NCBI RefSeq assembly: GCF_039541575.1
Contig: NZ_BAABGM010000024.1
Span: 102,129 to 166,128 of the forward strand
Length of the DNA: 64,000 nt
From: Fodinibacter luteus
GTDB lineage: Bacteria; Actinomycetota; Actinomycetes; Actinomycetales; Dermatophilaceae
Reading direction: 5' to 3'
The position numbers and the translations under genes are program-made. Of the stretch, positions 25,708 through 33,643 are shown one piece after another. The stretch's first letter is position 1, and every line of letters starts with the position of its first letter. The notes below the pieces were generated by a model that saw only the letters and a list, made by a program, of their open reading frames with translations, was not told where the DNA came from and did not search any database.

Positions 25708-27381
25708 ATGAAGCTCCAGCGGAAGGTGCCGATCGTCCTGTTGACGGCGGCCGCCCTCACCGTGACCGGCTGCGCCCAGTCCGAGCGCGAGTCGGGCGAC
25801 ACCGGCTCCGATGCGGCCAGTGGCGAGTTCAAGGACACGTTCACCTTCGGCGCCGCCGGCGCCCCCAAGCTCTTCGACCCCTTCTACGCCACCGACGGCG
25901 AGACGTTCCGGGTCACCCGGCAGATGCACCAGGGCCTGCTCGGGGTCAAGGAGGGCAGCGCCGACGTGCAGCCCGAGCTCGCCGAGAGCTGGGAGCCCTC
26001 GGCCGACGGCCTCACCTGGACGTTCAAGCTCAAGCAGGGCGTGAAGTTCTCCGACGGCGAGCCCTTCAACGCCGAGGCGGTCTGCGCCAACTTCACCCGG
26101 ATGTTCGAGCAGACCGGCGCCGGGCAGACGGCGGCCGAGTACTGGGGCTACTTCTTCGGCTCGTTCAGCGACAAGCCCGAGGGTTCGCTCTTCAAGTCGT
26201 GCCAGGCCCAGGACGAGTCGACGGCGGTCGTCCAGATCACCCGCGCGACGTCGAGCTTCCCGACGATCCTGTCGCTGGACTCCTTCTCCATGCAGTCGCC
26301 CAAGGCCATGGAGGCCGGCAACGCCAACAACGTGCAGGCGGCGGGCGAGGGCTTCACCTACCCCGAGTACGCCATGAACCCCGTGGGCGTCGGGCCCTAC
26401 AAGCTCGAGAAGTACGACGAGGCGAACAAGACCGTCACCCTCGTGGCCAACGACACGTACTACGGCGAGCAGCCCAAGACGGCCAAGCTCGTCTTCAAGA
26501 TCATCCCGGACGAGAGCACGCGCCGCCAGGAGCTGCAGGCCGGGTCGATCGACGGCTACGACCTGCCCAACCCGGTCGACTGGGCGGGTCTGGAGGAGGA
26601 GGGCAACAAGGTCGAGATCCGGCCCGCGTTCAACATCCTCTACATGGGCCTGAACCCGAAGAAGAACGAGAAGCTCAAGGACCTCAAGGTCCGCCAGGCC
26701 CTCTACCACGCCCTGAACCGCGAGCAGATGGTCCAGAGCCAGCTGCCCGAGGGCGCGAAGGTGGCGAGCCAGTTCATGCCCGAGACGGTGTCGGGCTACA
26801 ACACCGAGCTGCAGCCGTACGCCTACGACCCCGAGAAGGCCAAGGCCCTGCTCAAGGAGGCCGGCGCCGAGGGGATGACCCTCCAGTTCGCCTTCCCGAC
26901 CGACGTGACGCGGCCGTACATGCCGGACCCGCAGAAGATCCACGACGCGTTCAAGAAGGACCTCGAGGCCGTCGGCGTCAAGGTCGAGGTCGTGAGCAAG
27001 CCGTGGAACGGCGGCTACCTCGACGACGTCAACAACGACAACTACGACGCCTGGCTGCTCGGGTGGACCGGTGACTACAACGCCGCCGACAACTTCCTGG
27101 GCACGTTCTTCAGCAACCTCGAGAGCAACGACTTCCAGACCGACGTCATGCCTTGGGGCAAGACGCTCTCCGACGACCTGAAGAAGGCGGACGCGATCGT
27201 CGACGAGGCCGAGCGTGAGGCCGCCTACCAGACGATCAACCAGCAGATCGCGGAGGAGTACCTTCCCGGCCTGCCGATCAGCCACTCGCCGCCGGCGCTC
27301 GTCACGAGCGACAAGGTGAGCGGCCTGGTGGCAAGCCCACTGACCGCCGAGACGTTCAACAACGTCACGGTCGCGAAGTGA
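25708..27381 (+). CDS. Peptide ABC importer, lipoprotein substrate-binding subunit
   Basis: This 557-residue lipoprotein has a signal peptide ending in the lipobox LTVTGC, with the lipidated Cys at residue 22. The mature part is a family 5 (oligopeptide/dipeptide) binding protein: LTWTFKLKQGVKFSDGEPFN, GVGPYKLEKYDEANKTVTLV and VRQALYHALNREQMVQ are typical. It delivers substrate to the permease encoded just downstream. GAGG lies upstream of ATG 25708. Its substrate cannot be told from sequence; di- or oligopeptides are the usual ligands. A long hairpin after the gene may favour its expression over the rest. Confidence 0.88.
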   Translation: MKLQRKVPIVLLTAAALTVTGCAQSERESGDTGSDAASGEFKDTFTFGAAGAPKLFDPFYATDGETFRVTRQMHQGLLGVKEGSADVQPELAESWEPSADGLTWTFKLKQGVKFSDGEPFNAEAVCANFTRMFEQTGAGQTAAEYWGYFFGSFSDKPEGSLFKSCQAQDESTAVVQITRATSSFPTILSLDSFSMQSPKAMEAGNANNVQAAGEGFTYPEYAMNPVGVGPYKLEKYDEANKTVTLVANDTYYGEQPKTAKLVFKIIPDESTRRQELQAGSIDGYDLPNPVDWAGLEEEGNKVEIRPAFNILYMGLNPKKNEKLKDLKVRQALYHALNREQMVQSQLPEGAKVASQFMPETVSGYNTELQPYAYDPEKAKALLKEAGAEGMTLQFAFPTDVTRPYMPDPQKIHDAFKKDLEAVGVKVEVVSKPWNGGYLDDVNNDNYDAWLLGWTGDYNAADNFLGTFFSNLESNDFQTDVMPWGKTLSDDLKKADAIVDEAEREAAYQTINQQIAEEYLPGLPISHSPPALVTSDKVSGLVASPLTAETFNNVTVAK

Positions 27382-27423
27382 CCTGAGGGGGCCACGGCCC
27401 CCGACGTCCGCACGGACCGCGTG

Positions 27424-27465
27424 CCGTGGCCGCCTCGGACCCACTAGGGTCCGAGGCGGCCACGG
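27424..27465 (+). terminator. Long perfect hairpin between the binding-protein and permease genes
   Basis: Arms 27424-27442 and 27447-27465 pair perfectly over 19 bases with a four-base loop. It lies within an apparent operon, 42 bases after the binding-protein stop and 27 bases before the permease start, so partial termination or protection of the upstream mRNA end is likely. A second G-rich stem may form just before it. Confidence 0.7.
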
Positions 27466-27492
27466 ACGTCTCAGGGAGACAAGGAGCCCGCC

Positions 27493-28503
27493 TTGGCGAG
27501 ATTCATCATCCGACGCCTCATCCAGATGGTGGGAGTCGTCATCGTGCTCTCCCTCCTCCTGTTCTTCTGGCTGCGCTCCCTGCCCGGTGGGACGGTCTCG
27601 GCCATCCTCGGCGAGCGGGCGACCCCGGAGAGCCGCGCCGCCCTCTCGGCGGCGCTGGGCCTGGACGACCCGATCCACGTCCAGTACCTCAAGTTCGTCC
27701 AACGGGCGCTGCAGGGCAACTTCGGCGCCTCGACCGCCGTCCTGCCGGGGCGCGACGCCCTCGACATCTTCACCACGCGGCTGCCGGCCACGATCGAGCT
27801 CAGCATCTGTGCCATGGTCATCGCCGTCGTCTTCGCGATCCCCCTCGGCTACCTCGCCGCGAAGCGGCGTGGGACGACGTTCGACAACGGCACCGTCGTG
27901 CTCTCGCTCATCGGGGTCGCCGTCCCCGTCTTCTTCCTCGCCTTCCTCCTGAAGTACTGGTTCGCCGTGGAGACCCCGCTCTTCCCCGTCTCCGGACGCC
28001 AGGACTCGGCGCTCGGCTGCACGAGGGTCACCGGCTTCTTCGTCCTGGACGGCATCCTGACCCGCGAGTTCGACTGCTCGGCCGATGCCCTGAGGCACCT
28101 GGTGCTGCCCGCGATCGCGCTCGCCACCATCCCCTTCGCGGTGATCTTCCGGATCACCCGGGCCTCGGTGCTCGACGTCCTCGACGAGGACTACGTCCGC
28201 ACCGCCGAGGCCAAGGGGCTCACGATGCAGACCATCCGCGGACGTCACGTCATGCGCAACGCCCTGCTGCCCGTCATCACGACGATCGGCCTGCAGACCG
28301 GTGGCCTGCTCGCCGGCGCGGTGCTGACCGAGACGGTGTTCAACTTCGGTGGCATCGGCTCGACCCTGTTCCAGGCCTTCTCGCAGCGGGACTACGCCGT
28401 GCTCCAAGTGCTCATCATCGCGGCGGCCGTCATCTACGTCATCGTCAACCTCATCGTCGACATCTCGTATGCCGTCATCGACCCGAGAGTGCGCACCCGA
28501 TGA
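27493..28503 (+). CDS. Peptide ABC importer, permease subunit 1 (OppB/DppB type)
   Basis: This 336-residue membrane protein has six predicted helices and the BPD_transp_1 fold. The cytoplasmic coupling loop reads YVRTAEAKGLTMQTIRGRHV, the EAA motif that docks on the ATPase, followed by MRNALLPVITTIGLQ. ARFIIRRLIQM at the N-terminus is typical of DppB/OppB proteins. The start is TTG 27493, chosen because AAGGAG lies six bases upstream. The stop overlaps the next permease gene (ATGA). An enlarged external loop with two Cys (around ALGCTRVTGF and REFDCSADAL) could form a disulfide. Confidence 0.9.
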   Translation: MARFIIRRLIQMVGVVIVLSLLLFFWLRSLPGGTVSAILGERATPESRAALSAALGLDDPIHVQYLKFVQRALQGNFGASTAVLPGRDALDIFTTRLPATIELSICAMVIAVVFAIPLGYLAAKRRGTTFDNGTVVLSLIGVAVPVFFLAFLLKYWFAVETPLFPVSGRQDSALGCTRVTGFFVLDGILTREFDCSADALRHLVLPAIALATIPFAVIFRITRASVLDVLDEDYVRTAEAKGLTMQTIRGRHVMRNALLPVITTIGLQTGGLLAGAVLTETVFNFGGIGSTLFQAFSQRDYAVLQVLIIAAAVIYVIVNLIVDISYAVIDPRVRTR

Positions 28504-29513
28504 GCCCCGCCAACCCCTTCGACCGGCGCAAGCAGCGCATCGACGACCTGGCCGCCGGCTCGGCGCGCCCGTCCGGCCGCGGCACGGCATCCGGCGGCGC
28601 AGCGGTCGCCGTCGACGACGCGGGCGCCGTCGACGAGTCCCCGGGCGTCTCCCTCATCGCGAGTGCGTGGAGGCGGCTGCGCCGTGACCCGGTGTTCCTC
28701 GTGGGCGCCGCGATCACCATCGCCTTCATCGTGCTCGCGGTCATCTCGCCCTGGATCGCCCCGCACGACCCGGACGCACGGCTGCTCATCGACCAGGTGC
28801 GCCGGCAGTCCAACCCGATTCCCGGCCCCCAGCCCGGCTTCCCCCTCGGCGGCGACGACAAGGGCCGCGACCTGCTCTCCCGGCTCCTCGTGGGAAGCCA
28901 GCAGACCCTCATCGTCGGCGTGGCCGCCACCCTGCTGGGGCTGGCCGGTGGGCTCGTCCTCGGCATCCTGGCCGGGGCCATCGGCGGCGGCGTCGACTCG
29001 TTCGTCATGCGCGCGGTCGACGTGCTCCTGTCCATCCCCTCCCTCCTCCTCGCCGTGTCGATCGCCGCCCTGGCGCGCGAGCCGAGCCAGTGGACGGTCA
29101 TCGTCGCCATCGCGGTCGTCCAGGTGCCGGTCTTCGCGCGGCTGCTGCGCGGCTCCATGCTCGCCCAACGGTCCAGCGACCACGTCCTCGCCGCCCGCGC
29201 CCTGGGCGTCAAGCGGCGTGCCATCGTCTTCCGCCACATGCTCCCGAACTCGCTGGGGCCGGTCATCGTGCAGACGACACTCGTGCTCGCGACGTCGATC
29301 ATCGACGCCGCCGCGCTGTCCTTCCTCGGCCTGGGCAACCCCGACGACGCCAAGCCCGAGTGGGGCCAGATGCTCGGTCGGGCCCAGCAGTACATCATCG
29401 AGTACCCCCACCTCGCGGTCTACCCGGCCCTGTGCATCATCCTCGTCGCGCTCGGCTTCACCCTCATGGGTGAGTCGCTGCGCGAGGCCCTGGACCCCAA
29501 GAGCAGGAAGTGA
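28500..29513 (+). CDS. Peptide ABC importer, permease subunit 2 (OppC/DppC type)
   Basis: This 337-residue partner permease has a disordered N-terminus of about 50 residues, then the OppC_N helix (WRRLRRDPVFLVGAAITIAF), the external loop GGDDKGRDLLSRLLVGSQQT, and five more helices. The coupling motif is LAARALGVKRRAIVFRHMLP. ATG 28500 overlaps the upstream stop by four bases. The protein forms a heterodimer with the first permease. Confidence 0.9.
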   Translation: MSPANPFDRRKQRIDDLAAGSARPSGRGTASGGAAVAVDDAGAVDESPGVSLIASAWRRLRRDPVFLVGAAITIAFIVLAVISPWIAPHDPDARLLIDQVRRQSNPIPGPQPGFPLGGDDKGRDLLSRLLVGSQQTLIVGVAATLLGLAGGLVLGILAGAIGGGVDSFVMRAVDVLLSIPSLLLAVSIAALAREPSQWTVIVAIAVVQVPVFARLLRGSMLAQRSSDHVLAARALGVKRRAIVFRHMLPNSLGPVIVQTTLVLATSIIDAAALSFLGLGNPDDAKPEWGQMLGRAQQYIIEYPHLAVYPALCIILVALGFTLMGESLREALDPKSRK

Positions 29514-29520
29514 GCCGCCG

Positions 29521-30531
29521 ATGACCGCCACGGCGACCCCACCCCCCACGACCTCACCCGGCGAGGAGCCGCTGCTGTCGGTGCGCGACCTGCGCGTCAC
29601 GTTCACCCGCCACGGCGAGGAGCCGTTCACCGCCGTCGACGGCGTCAACTTCGACGTCCGCCCCGGCCAGACCGTCGGCCTCGTCGGCGAGTCCGGCTGC
29701 GGCAAGTCGGTCACCTCGCTGGCGATCATGGGCCTGCTGCCCCGGCGCGGCAACCGGGTCGAGGGCGAGGCGTCGTTCGAGGGCACCAACCTCCTGGCCC
29801 TCGGCGAGAAGGAGATGCGCGAGCGCCGCGGGCGCGACATCGCGATGATCTTCCAGGACCCGCTCTCCTCCCTGAACCCCGTGGTCCCCGTGGGCCTGCA
29901 GGTCACCGAGGTGCTCGAGCGGCACCGGGGGATGTCGCGCAAGGCGGCGCAGCCGCTGGCCCGCGACCTCCTCCAGCGGGTCGGCATCCCCGACCCGGAC
30001 CGGCGCCTGAAGGACTACCCGCACCAGATGAGCGGGGGCATGCGCCAGCGCGCGCTCATCGCGATGGCGCTGGCGTGCGCCCCGCGCCTGCTCATCGCCG
30101 ACGAGCCGACGACCGCCCTGGACGTCACGATCCAGGCGCAGATCCTCGCGCTGCTCAAGGAGCTCGTGCAGGAGACCGGCACCGCCCTCGTCATGATCAC
30201 CCACGACCTCGGTGTCGTGGCGGGCCTGTGCGACGAGGTCAACGTCCTGTACGCCGGTCGCATCGTCGAGCGCGGGAAGCGGCACCCGCTGTTCGCCGAG
30301 CCCCGGCACCCGTACACGAACGGCCTGCTCGGCTCCATCCCCCGGCTGGACGCGCCGCGCGGGGAGCCCCTGACGCCGATCCCCGGGTCCGTCGCCGACA
30401 ACCTCCCGTGGGACAGCGCGTGTGCCTTCGCGCCGCGCTGCCCGAACCGGGTCGAGGCGTGCACGACCATCACCCCGGCCCTCGAGGAGCACGCCGGCCG
30501 GGCACTGCGCTGCCACAACCCCGTGAGGTGA
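29521..30531 (+). CDS. Peptide ABC importer, ATPase 1 (OppD/DppD type)
   Basis: This 336-residue ATPase has Walker A GESGCGKS, Q-loop FQDPLSSLNP, signature MSGGMRQRALIAMALA, Walker B LLIADEPTTALD and switch ITHDLG. The C-terminal oligopeptide/dipeptide transporter extension carries four Cys (CAFAPRCPNRVEAC and the later RCHNP), which in this family bind an iron-sulfur cluster. It lies eight bases after the second permease. It pairs with the next ATPase to drive import. Confidence 0.92.
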   Translation: MTATATPPPTTSPGEEPLLSVRDLRVTFTRHGEEPFTAVDGVNFDVRPGQTVGLVGESGCGKSVTSLAIMGLLPRRGNRVEGEASFEGTNLLALGEKEMRERRGRDIAMIFQDPLSSLNPVVPVGLQVTEVLERHRGMSRKAAQPLARDLLQRVGIPDPDRRLKDYPHQMSGGMRQRALIAMALACAPRLLIADEPTTALDVTIQAQILALLKELVQETGTALVMITHDLGVVAGLCDEVNVLYAGRIVERGKRHPLFAEPRHPYTNGLLGSIPRLDAPRGEPLTPIPGSVADNLPWDSACAFAPRCPNRVEACTTITPALEEHAGRALRCHNPVR

Positions 30532-30535
30532 CCCG

Positions 30536-31693
30536 ATGACAGACACCGCGACCGCTCCCGTCCCCACCCCGTCCTCCGGCACCGACGTCCTCGTCGACGT
30601 GCGCGGTGTCAAGGTGCACTTCCCCATCAAGCGGGGCGTCATCTTCGACAAGGTCATCGGCCACGTCTACGCCGTCGACGGCGTCGACCTGCAGATCCGC
30701 CGCGGCGAGACCTACGGGCTCGTCGGGGAGTCCGGGTGCGGCAAGTCGACCCTCGGCAAGGCGATCCTCAACCTCGAACCGCCCACCGAGGGCAGCGTCG
30801 TCATCGACGGCACCGACATCGCCTCGCTGCAGGGGGAGGAGCTGCGGCGCCGGCGCAAGGACATCCAGATGGTCTTCCAGGACCCGATGAGCAGCCTCGA
30901 CCCGCGCCAGTCGGTCGAGTCGCTGCTCGTCGAGGGCATGCGCGCCCACGGGCTCGACACCGACGGCGCCGCGACGAAGAAGCGCCTGCGCGAGCTGCTC
31001 GCCGCCGTCGGCCTGCCCCCGGCGGCCCTCATGAAGTACCCCCACGAGTTCTCCGGCGGTCAGCGCCAGCGCATCGGCATCGCCCGGGCGCTCTCGGTCG
31101 AGCCGAAGCTCATCGTCGCCGACGAGCCGGTCAGCGCGCTCGACGTCTCGGTGCAGGCGCAGGTCATCAACCTGCTGGACGACCTCCAGGAGGAGTTCGA
31201 CCTGACCTACCTCGTCATCGCGCACGACCTGGCGGTCGTGCGGCACATCAGCGACCGGATCGGCGTGATGTACCTCGGCGGGATGGTCGAGGAGGCCACG
31301 GCCGACGACCTCTACGCCCAGCCGCTGCACCCCTACACGCGGGCGCTGCTGTCGGCCGTGCCGGTGCCCGACCCGCTCGTCGAGGACGCCCGGGAGCAGA
31401 TCCTGCTCACCGGCGACCTGCCCTCGCCGTCCAACCCCCCGTCCGGGTGCCGGTTCCACACGCGGTGCCCGTGGCGTCAGGAGACCCGCTGCGACTCGGA
31501 GCGCCCGCCGCTGCGCGTGCTCGACCTGCCCGGCATGCCGGCGACCCACAAGGTGGCCTGCCACTTCGCCGAGGGCATCGAGCGGGGCGAGATCCGTCCG
31601 CACACGGTGACCCCCGTGCTCGTGGAGCCCATGGACGACGGGCTCGGGGACGACCCCTTCATGGGTCCGGCGTCGGTGACCGAGGTCCTCTGA
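30536..31693 (+). CDS. Peptide ABC importer, ATPase 2 (OppF/DppF type)
   Basis: This 385-residue ATPase has Walker A GESGCGKSTLGKAIL, Q-loop FQDPMSSLDP, signature FSGGQRQRIGIARAL, Walker B LIVADEPVSALDVS and switch IAHDLAVV. The C-terminal extension again has spaced Cys (CRFHTRCPWRQETRC and the later VACHF). A longer tail of about 35 residues follows, more than in most OppF proteins. It starts four bases after ATPase 1 and closes the operon. Confidence 0.92.
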   Translation: MTDTATAPVPTPSSGTDVLVDVRGVKVHFPIKRGVIFDKVIGHVYAVDGVDLQIRRGETYGLVGESGCGKSTLGKAILNLEPPTEGSVVIDGTDIASLQGEELRRRRKDIQMVFQDPMSSLDPRQSVESLLVEGMRAHGLDTDGAATKKRLRELLAAVGLPPAALMKYPHEFSGGQRQRIGIARALSVEPKLIVADEPVSALDVSVQAQVINLLDDLQEEFDLTYLVIAHDLAVVRHISDRIGVMYLGGMVEEATADDLYAQPLHPYTRALLSAVPVPDPLVEDAREQILLTGDLPSPSNPPSGCRFHTRCPWRQETRCDSERPPLRVLDLPGMPATHKVACHFAEGIERGEIRPHTVTPVLVEPMDDGLGDDPFMGPASVTEVL

Positions 31694-31706
31694 CGGTCCG
31701 GTGGAC

Positions 31707-31712
31707 CACAAT
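31707..31712 (+). promoter_or_regulatory. -10 box of the pterin dehydratase gene
   Basis: CACAAT ends six bases before ATG 31719, in the leaderless arrangement. It lies 14 bases after the ABC operon stop, so the following three genes may have their own start. Confidence 0.4.
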
Positions 31713-31718
31713 GGGCGC

Positions 31719-32027
31719 ATGAGCCGACTGCTGAGCGACGACGAGGTGTCCACGCAGCTGCGCGAGCTGCCGGGCTGGCGGCGAGAGGGCGACGCCCTCG
31801 TCGCGACGGTCGAGGCACCCGACTTCCCTGCCGCGATCCGGATCGTCGACGCGGTGGCCGACGAGGCGGAGCAGATGAACCACCACCCCGACATCGACAT
31901 CCGGTGGCGCACCACCTCCTGGCTGCTCACCACCCACGACGCGGGCGGGCTCACCCAGCTCGACATCGAGCTGGCCCACCGCATCAGCGCCGCCGCCCGC
32001 ACGCACGGGGCCACCCTCGGTGCCTGA
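31719..32027 (+). CDS. 4a-hydroxytetrahydrobiopterin dehydratase (PCD/DCoH) family
   Basis: This 102-residue protein has the PCD fold with the active-site stretch MNHHPDIDIRW and the later HDAGGLTQLDIELAHRI. Family members dehydrate 4a-hydroxy-tetrahydropterins; in bacteria without phenylalanine hydroxylase, relatives may serve molybdopterin metabolism instead. ATG 31719 is preferred to an upstream ATG at 31701 because a CACAAT box ends six bases before it. Its 3' end overlaps the VIT-family gene by eight bases. Confidence 0.88.
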   Translation: MSRLLSDDEVSTQLRELPGWRREGDALVATVEAPDFPAAIRIVDAVADEAEQMNHHPDIDIRWRTTSWLLTTHDAGGLTQLDIELAHRISAAARTHGATLGA

Positions 32028-32748
32028 CCCGGCATCCGGCGTCGTCCCCGGCCACGACGAGGCCCACGGCGGCTCCTACGCCGCCCGCCTCAACGCACTG
32101 CGGGCGGGGGTGCTCGGCGCCAACGACGGCATCGTGTCGACGGCCGGGCTCGTCATCGGCGTCGCCGCTGCGACGACCGACACCGGCGTGCTCCTCACCG
32201 CAGGGCTCGCCGGGCTGGCCGCGGGGGCGATGAGCATGGCCGTCGGCGAGTACGTCTCGGTGAGCACCCAGCGCGACAGCGAGCAGGCCCTCATCGCCAA
32301 GGAGGTCCGCGAGCTGCGCGAGGAGCCCGAGGCCGAGCTCGCCGAGCTCGCCGGCATCTACGCCGCCAAGGGCCTGTCCCCCCGCCTCGCCCGCGAGGTC
32401 GCCGTCGAGCTCACCGCCCACGACGCGCTCGCGGCGCACGCGGAGGCCGAGCTCGGCATCGACCCCGACCACTACACGAACCCCTGGCACGCGGCCTGGG
32501 CGTCCTTCGTCGCCTTCACGCTCGGTGCGCTGCTCCCCCTCCTCGCGATCGTGCTGCCGCCGGTGGGCTGGCGGGTGCCGGTCACGGTCGTCGCCGTCGT
32601 CCTCGCGCTCGCCGGCACCGGCTGGCTGAGCGCCCGGCTCGGCGAGGCGGACGCGCGCCGCGCGACGGTGCGTGTCGTCGTCGGCGGCCTGCTCGCCATG
32701 GCCGTCACCTACGCCATCGGCGCCCTCGTCGGCACGCAGGTCGGGTGA
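32020..32748 (+). CDS. VIT1/CCC1-family Fe2+/Mn2+ transporter
   Basis: This 242-residue membrane protein begins its conserved part with LNALRAGVLGANDGIVSTAG, the VIT1/CCC1 signature, and has AAGAMSMAVGEYVSVSTQRD in helix 2. A cytoplasmic helical domain rich in Glu (about residues 85-145) is the metal-binding region. Three more helices follow. The family exports iron or manganese from the cytosol. The start is GTG 32020 within the upstream gene; the stop overlaps the GATase gene by four bases (GTGA). Confidence 0.88.
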   Translation: MPDPASGVVPGHDEAHGGSYAARLNALRAGVLGANDGIVSTAGLVIGVAAATTDTGVLLTAGLAGLAAGAMSMAVGEYVSVSTQRDSEQALIAKEVRELREEPEAELAELAGIYAAKGLSPRLAREVAVELTAHDALAAHAEAELGIDPDHYTNPWHAAWASFVAFTLGALLPLLAIVLPPVGWRVPVTVVAVVLALAGTGWLSARLGEADARRATVRVVVGGLLAMAVTYAIGALVGTQVG

Positions 32749-33560
32749 CCGGCGTGCCGGCCCGGCTCCTCGTCGTCCAGCACGAGCCCGACGCCCCCGT
32801 GGGCTGGCTCGGCGAGTGGTGGAGCGAGCTCGGGCTCGACCTCGACGTCGTGCGCGGCGACCTCGGCGAGCCGATCGCCGACGCCTGGGGCGGCCACGGC
32901 GAGGATGCCGGGCACGACGGCCTCGTCGTCCTCGGCGGTGCGATGGGGGCCGGCGACGACGCCGTCGCCCCGTGGCTCGCCGCGACCCGGGGGCTGGTCG
33001 CCGACGCCGTCGCGCGCGGCGTCCCCACCCTCGGGGTGTGCCTCGGTCACCAGCTCGCGTGCGTCGCCCTCGGCGGCCGGGTCGGCCGGAACCCCGCCGG
33101 TCGCACGACGGGGCTCGTGCCGGTGCGCCTCACCTCCGAGGGTGCGTGCGACCCGCTGCTCGCCGGGCTCGACGGGCTCGTCGCGGTGCACCACAACGAC
33201 GACGTCGTGCTCGACCTGCCGCCGGGTTCGACGGTGCTCGCGACCCTGCCCGACGGCCGCCCTCAGGCGGTGCGGCTCGGGCCGACCGCGTGGGGTGTCC
33301 AGTTCCACCCGGAGACCTCGCCCGAGGTGTTCGGGTCGTGGCTGCGGTGGGACTCCCCCGACGGGCTGACCGGCGAGCAGGAGCAGCTGCTCGCGAGCGT
33401 CGGCGCGGCCCGCGAGACCCTGCGCGCGTCCTGGCAGCCCCTCGCCGAGCGCTTCGCCGCCCTCGTCGTGGACGACGCCGCGCAGGACGCCGCGGACGAC
33501 GCCGCGGTGCGGAGCACGGGTCGTGGCAGCGCCGGCGCTGCGTCGCCCGTCACCCCCTGA
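32745..33560 (+). CDS. Class I glutamine amidotransferase-like protein
   Basis: This 271-residue protein has GVCLGHQLACVALGG, with the nucleophile Cys in the elbow, and GVQFHPETSPE, carrying the catalytic His and Glu. It is a stand-alone GATase1 domain of the GuaA-like group, as in proteins labelled type 1 glutamine amidotransferase. No synthase domain is fused, so its partner is unknown; gamma-glutamyl hydrolase activity on a small amide is possible. The GTG start overlaps the VIT gene. The last 40 residues are a low-complexity Ala/Asp tail. Confidence 0.82.
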   Translation: MTGVPARLLVVQHEPDAPVGWLGEWWSELGLDLDVVRGDLGEPIADAWGGHGEDAGHDGLVVLGGAMGAGDDAVAPWLAATRGLVADAVARGVPTLGVCLGHQLACVALGGRVGRNPAGRTTGLVPVRLTSEGACDPLLAGLDGLVAVHHNDDVVLDLPPGSTVLATLPDGRPQAVRLGPTAWGVQFHPETSPEVFGSWLRWDSPDGLTGEQEQLLASVGAARETLRASWQPLAERFAALVVDDAAQDAADDAAVRSTGRGSAGAASPVTP

Positions 33561-33583
33561 GGCCAGCGACGCACGACCGGCGC

Positions 33584-33589
33584 TAGCAT
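33584..33589 (+). promoter_or_regulatory. -10 box upstream of the cyclic-2,3-DPG-synthetase-like gene
   Basis: TAGCAT lies 54 bases before ATG 33644, in a gap of 83 bases. The gene has a GGAG ribosome site, so this transcript would have a normal leader. Confidence 0.35.
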
Positions 33590-33643
33590 CGGGTCGGCGG
33601 GTCCCGCACCCCGTGGTCGACCCAGCCGTGACGGAGCAACGGC

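Noticed and set aside
22304..25711. Plus-strand open frame of 1135 codons opposite the binding protein and typA
   Set aside because: Low-complexity antisense frame; the minus strand encodes the well-conserved TypA GTPase and a solute-binding protein.
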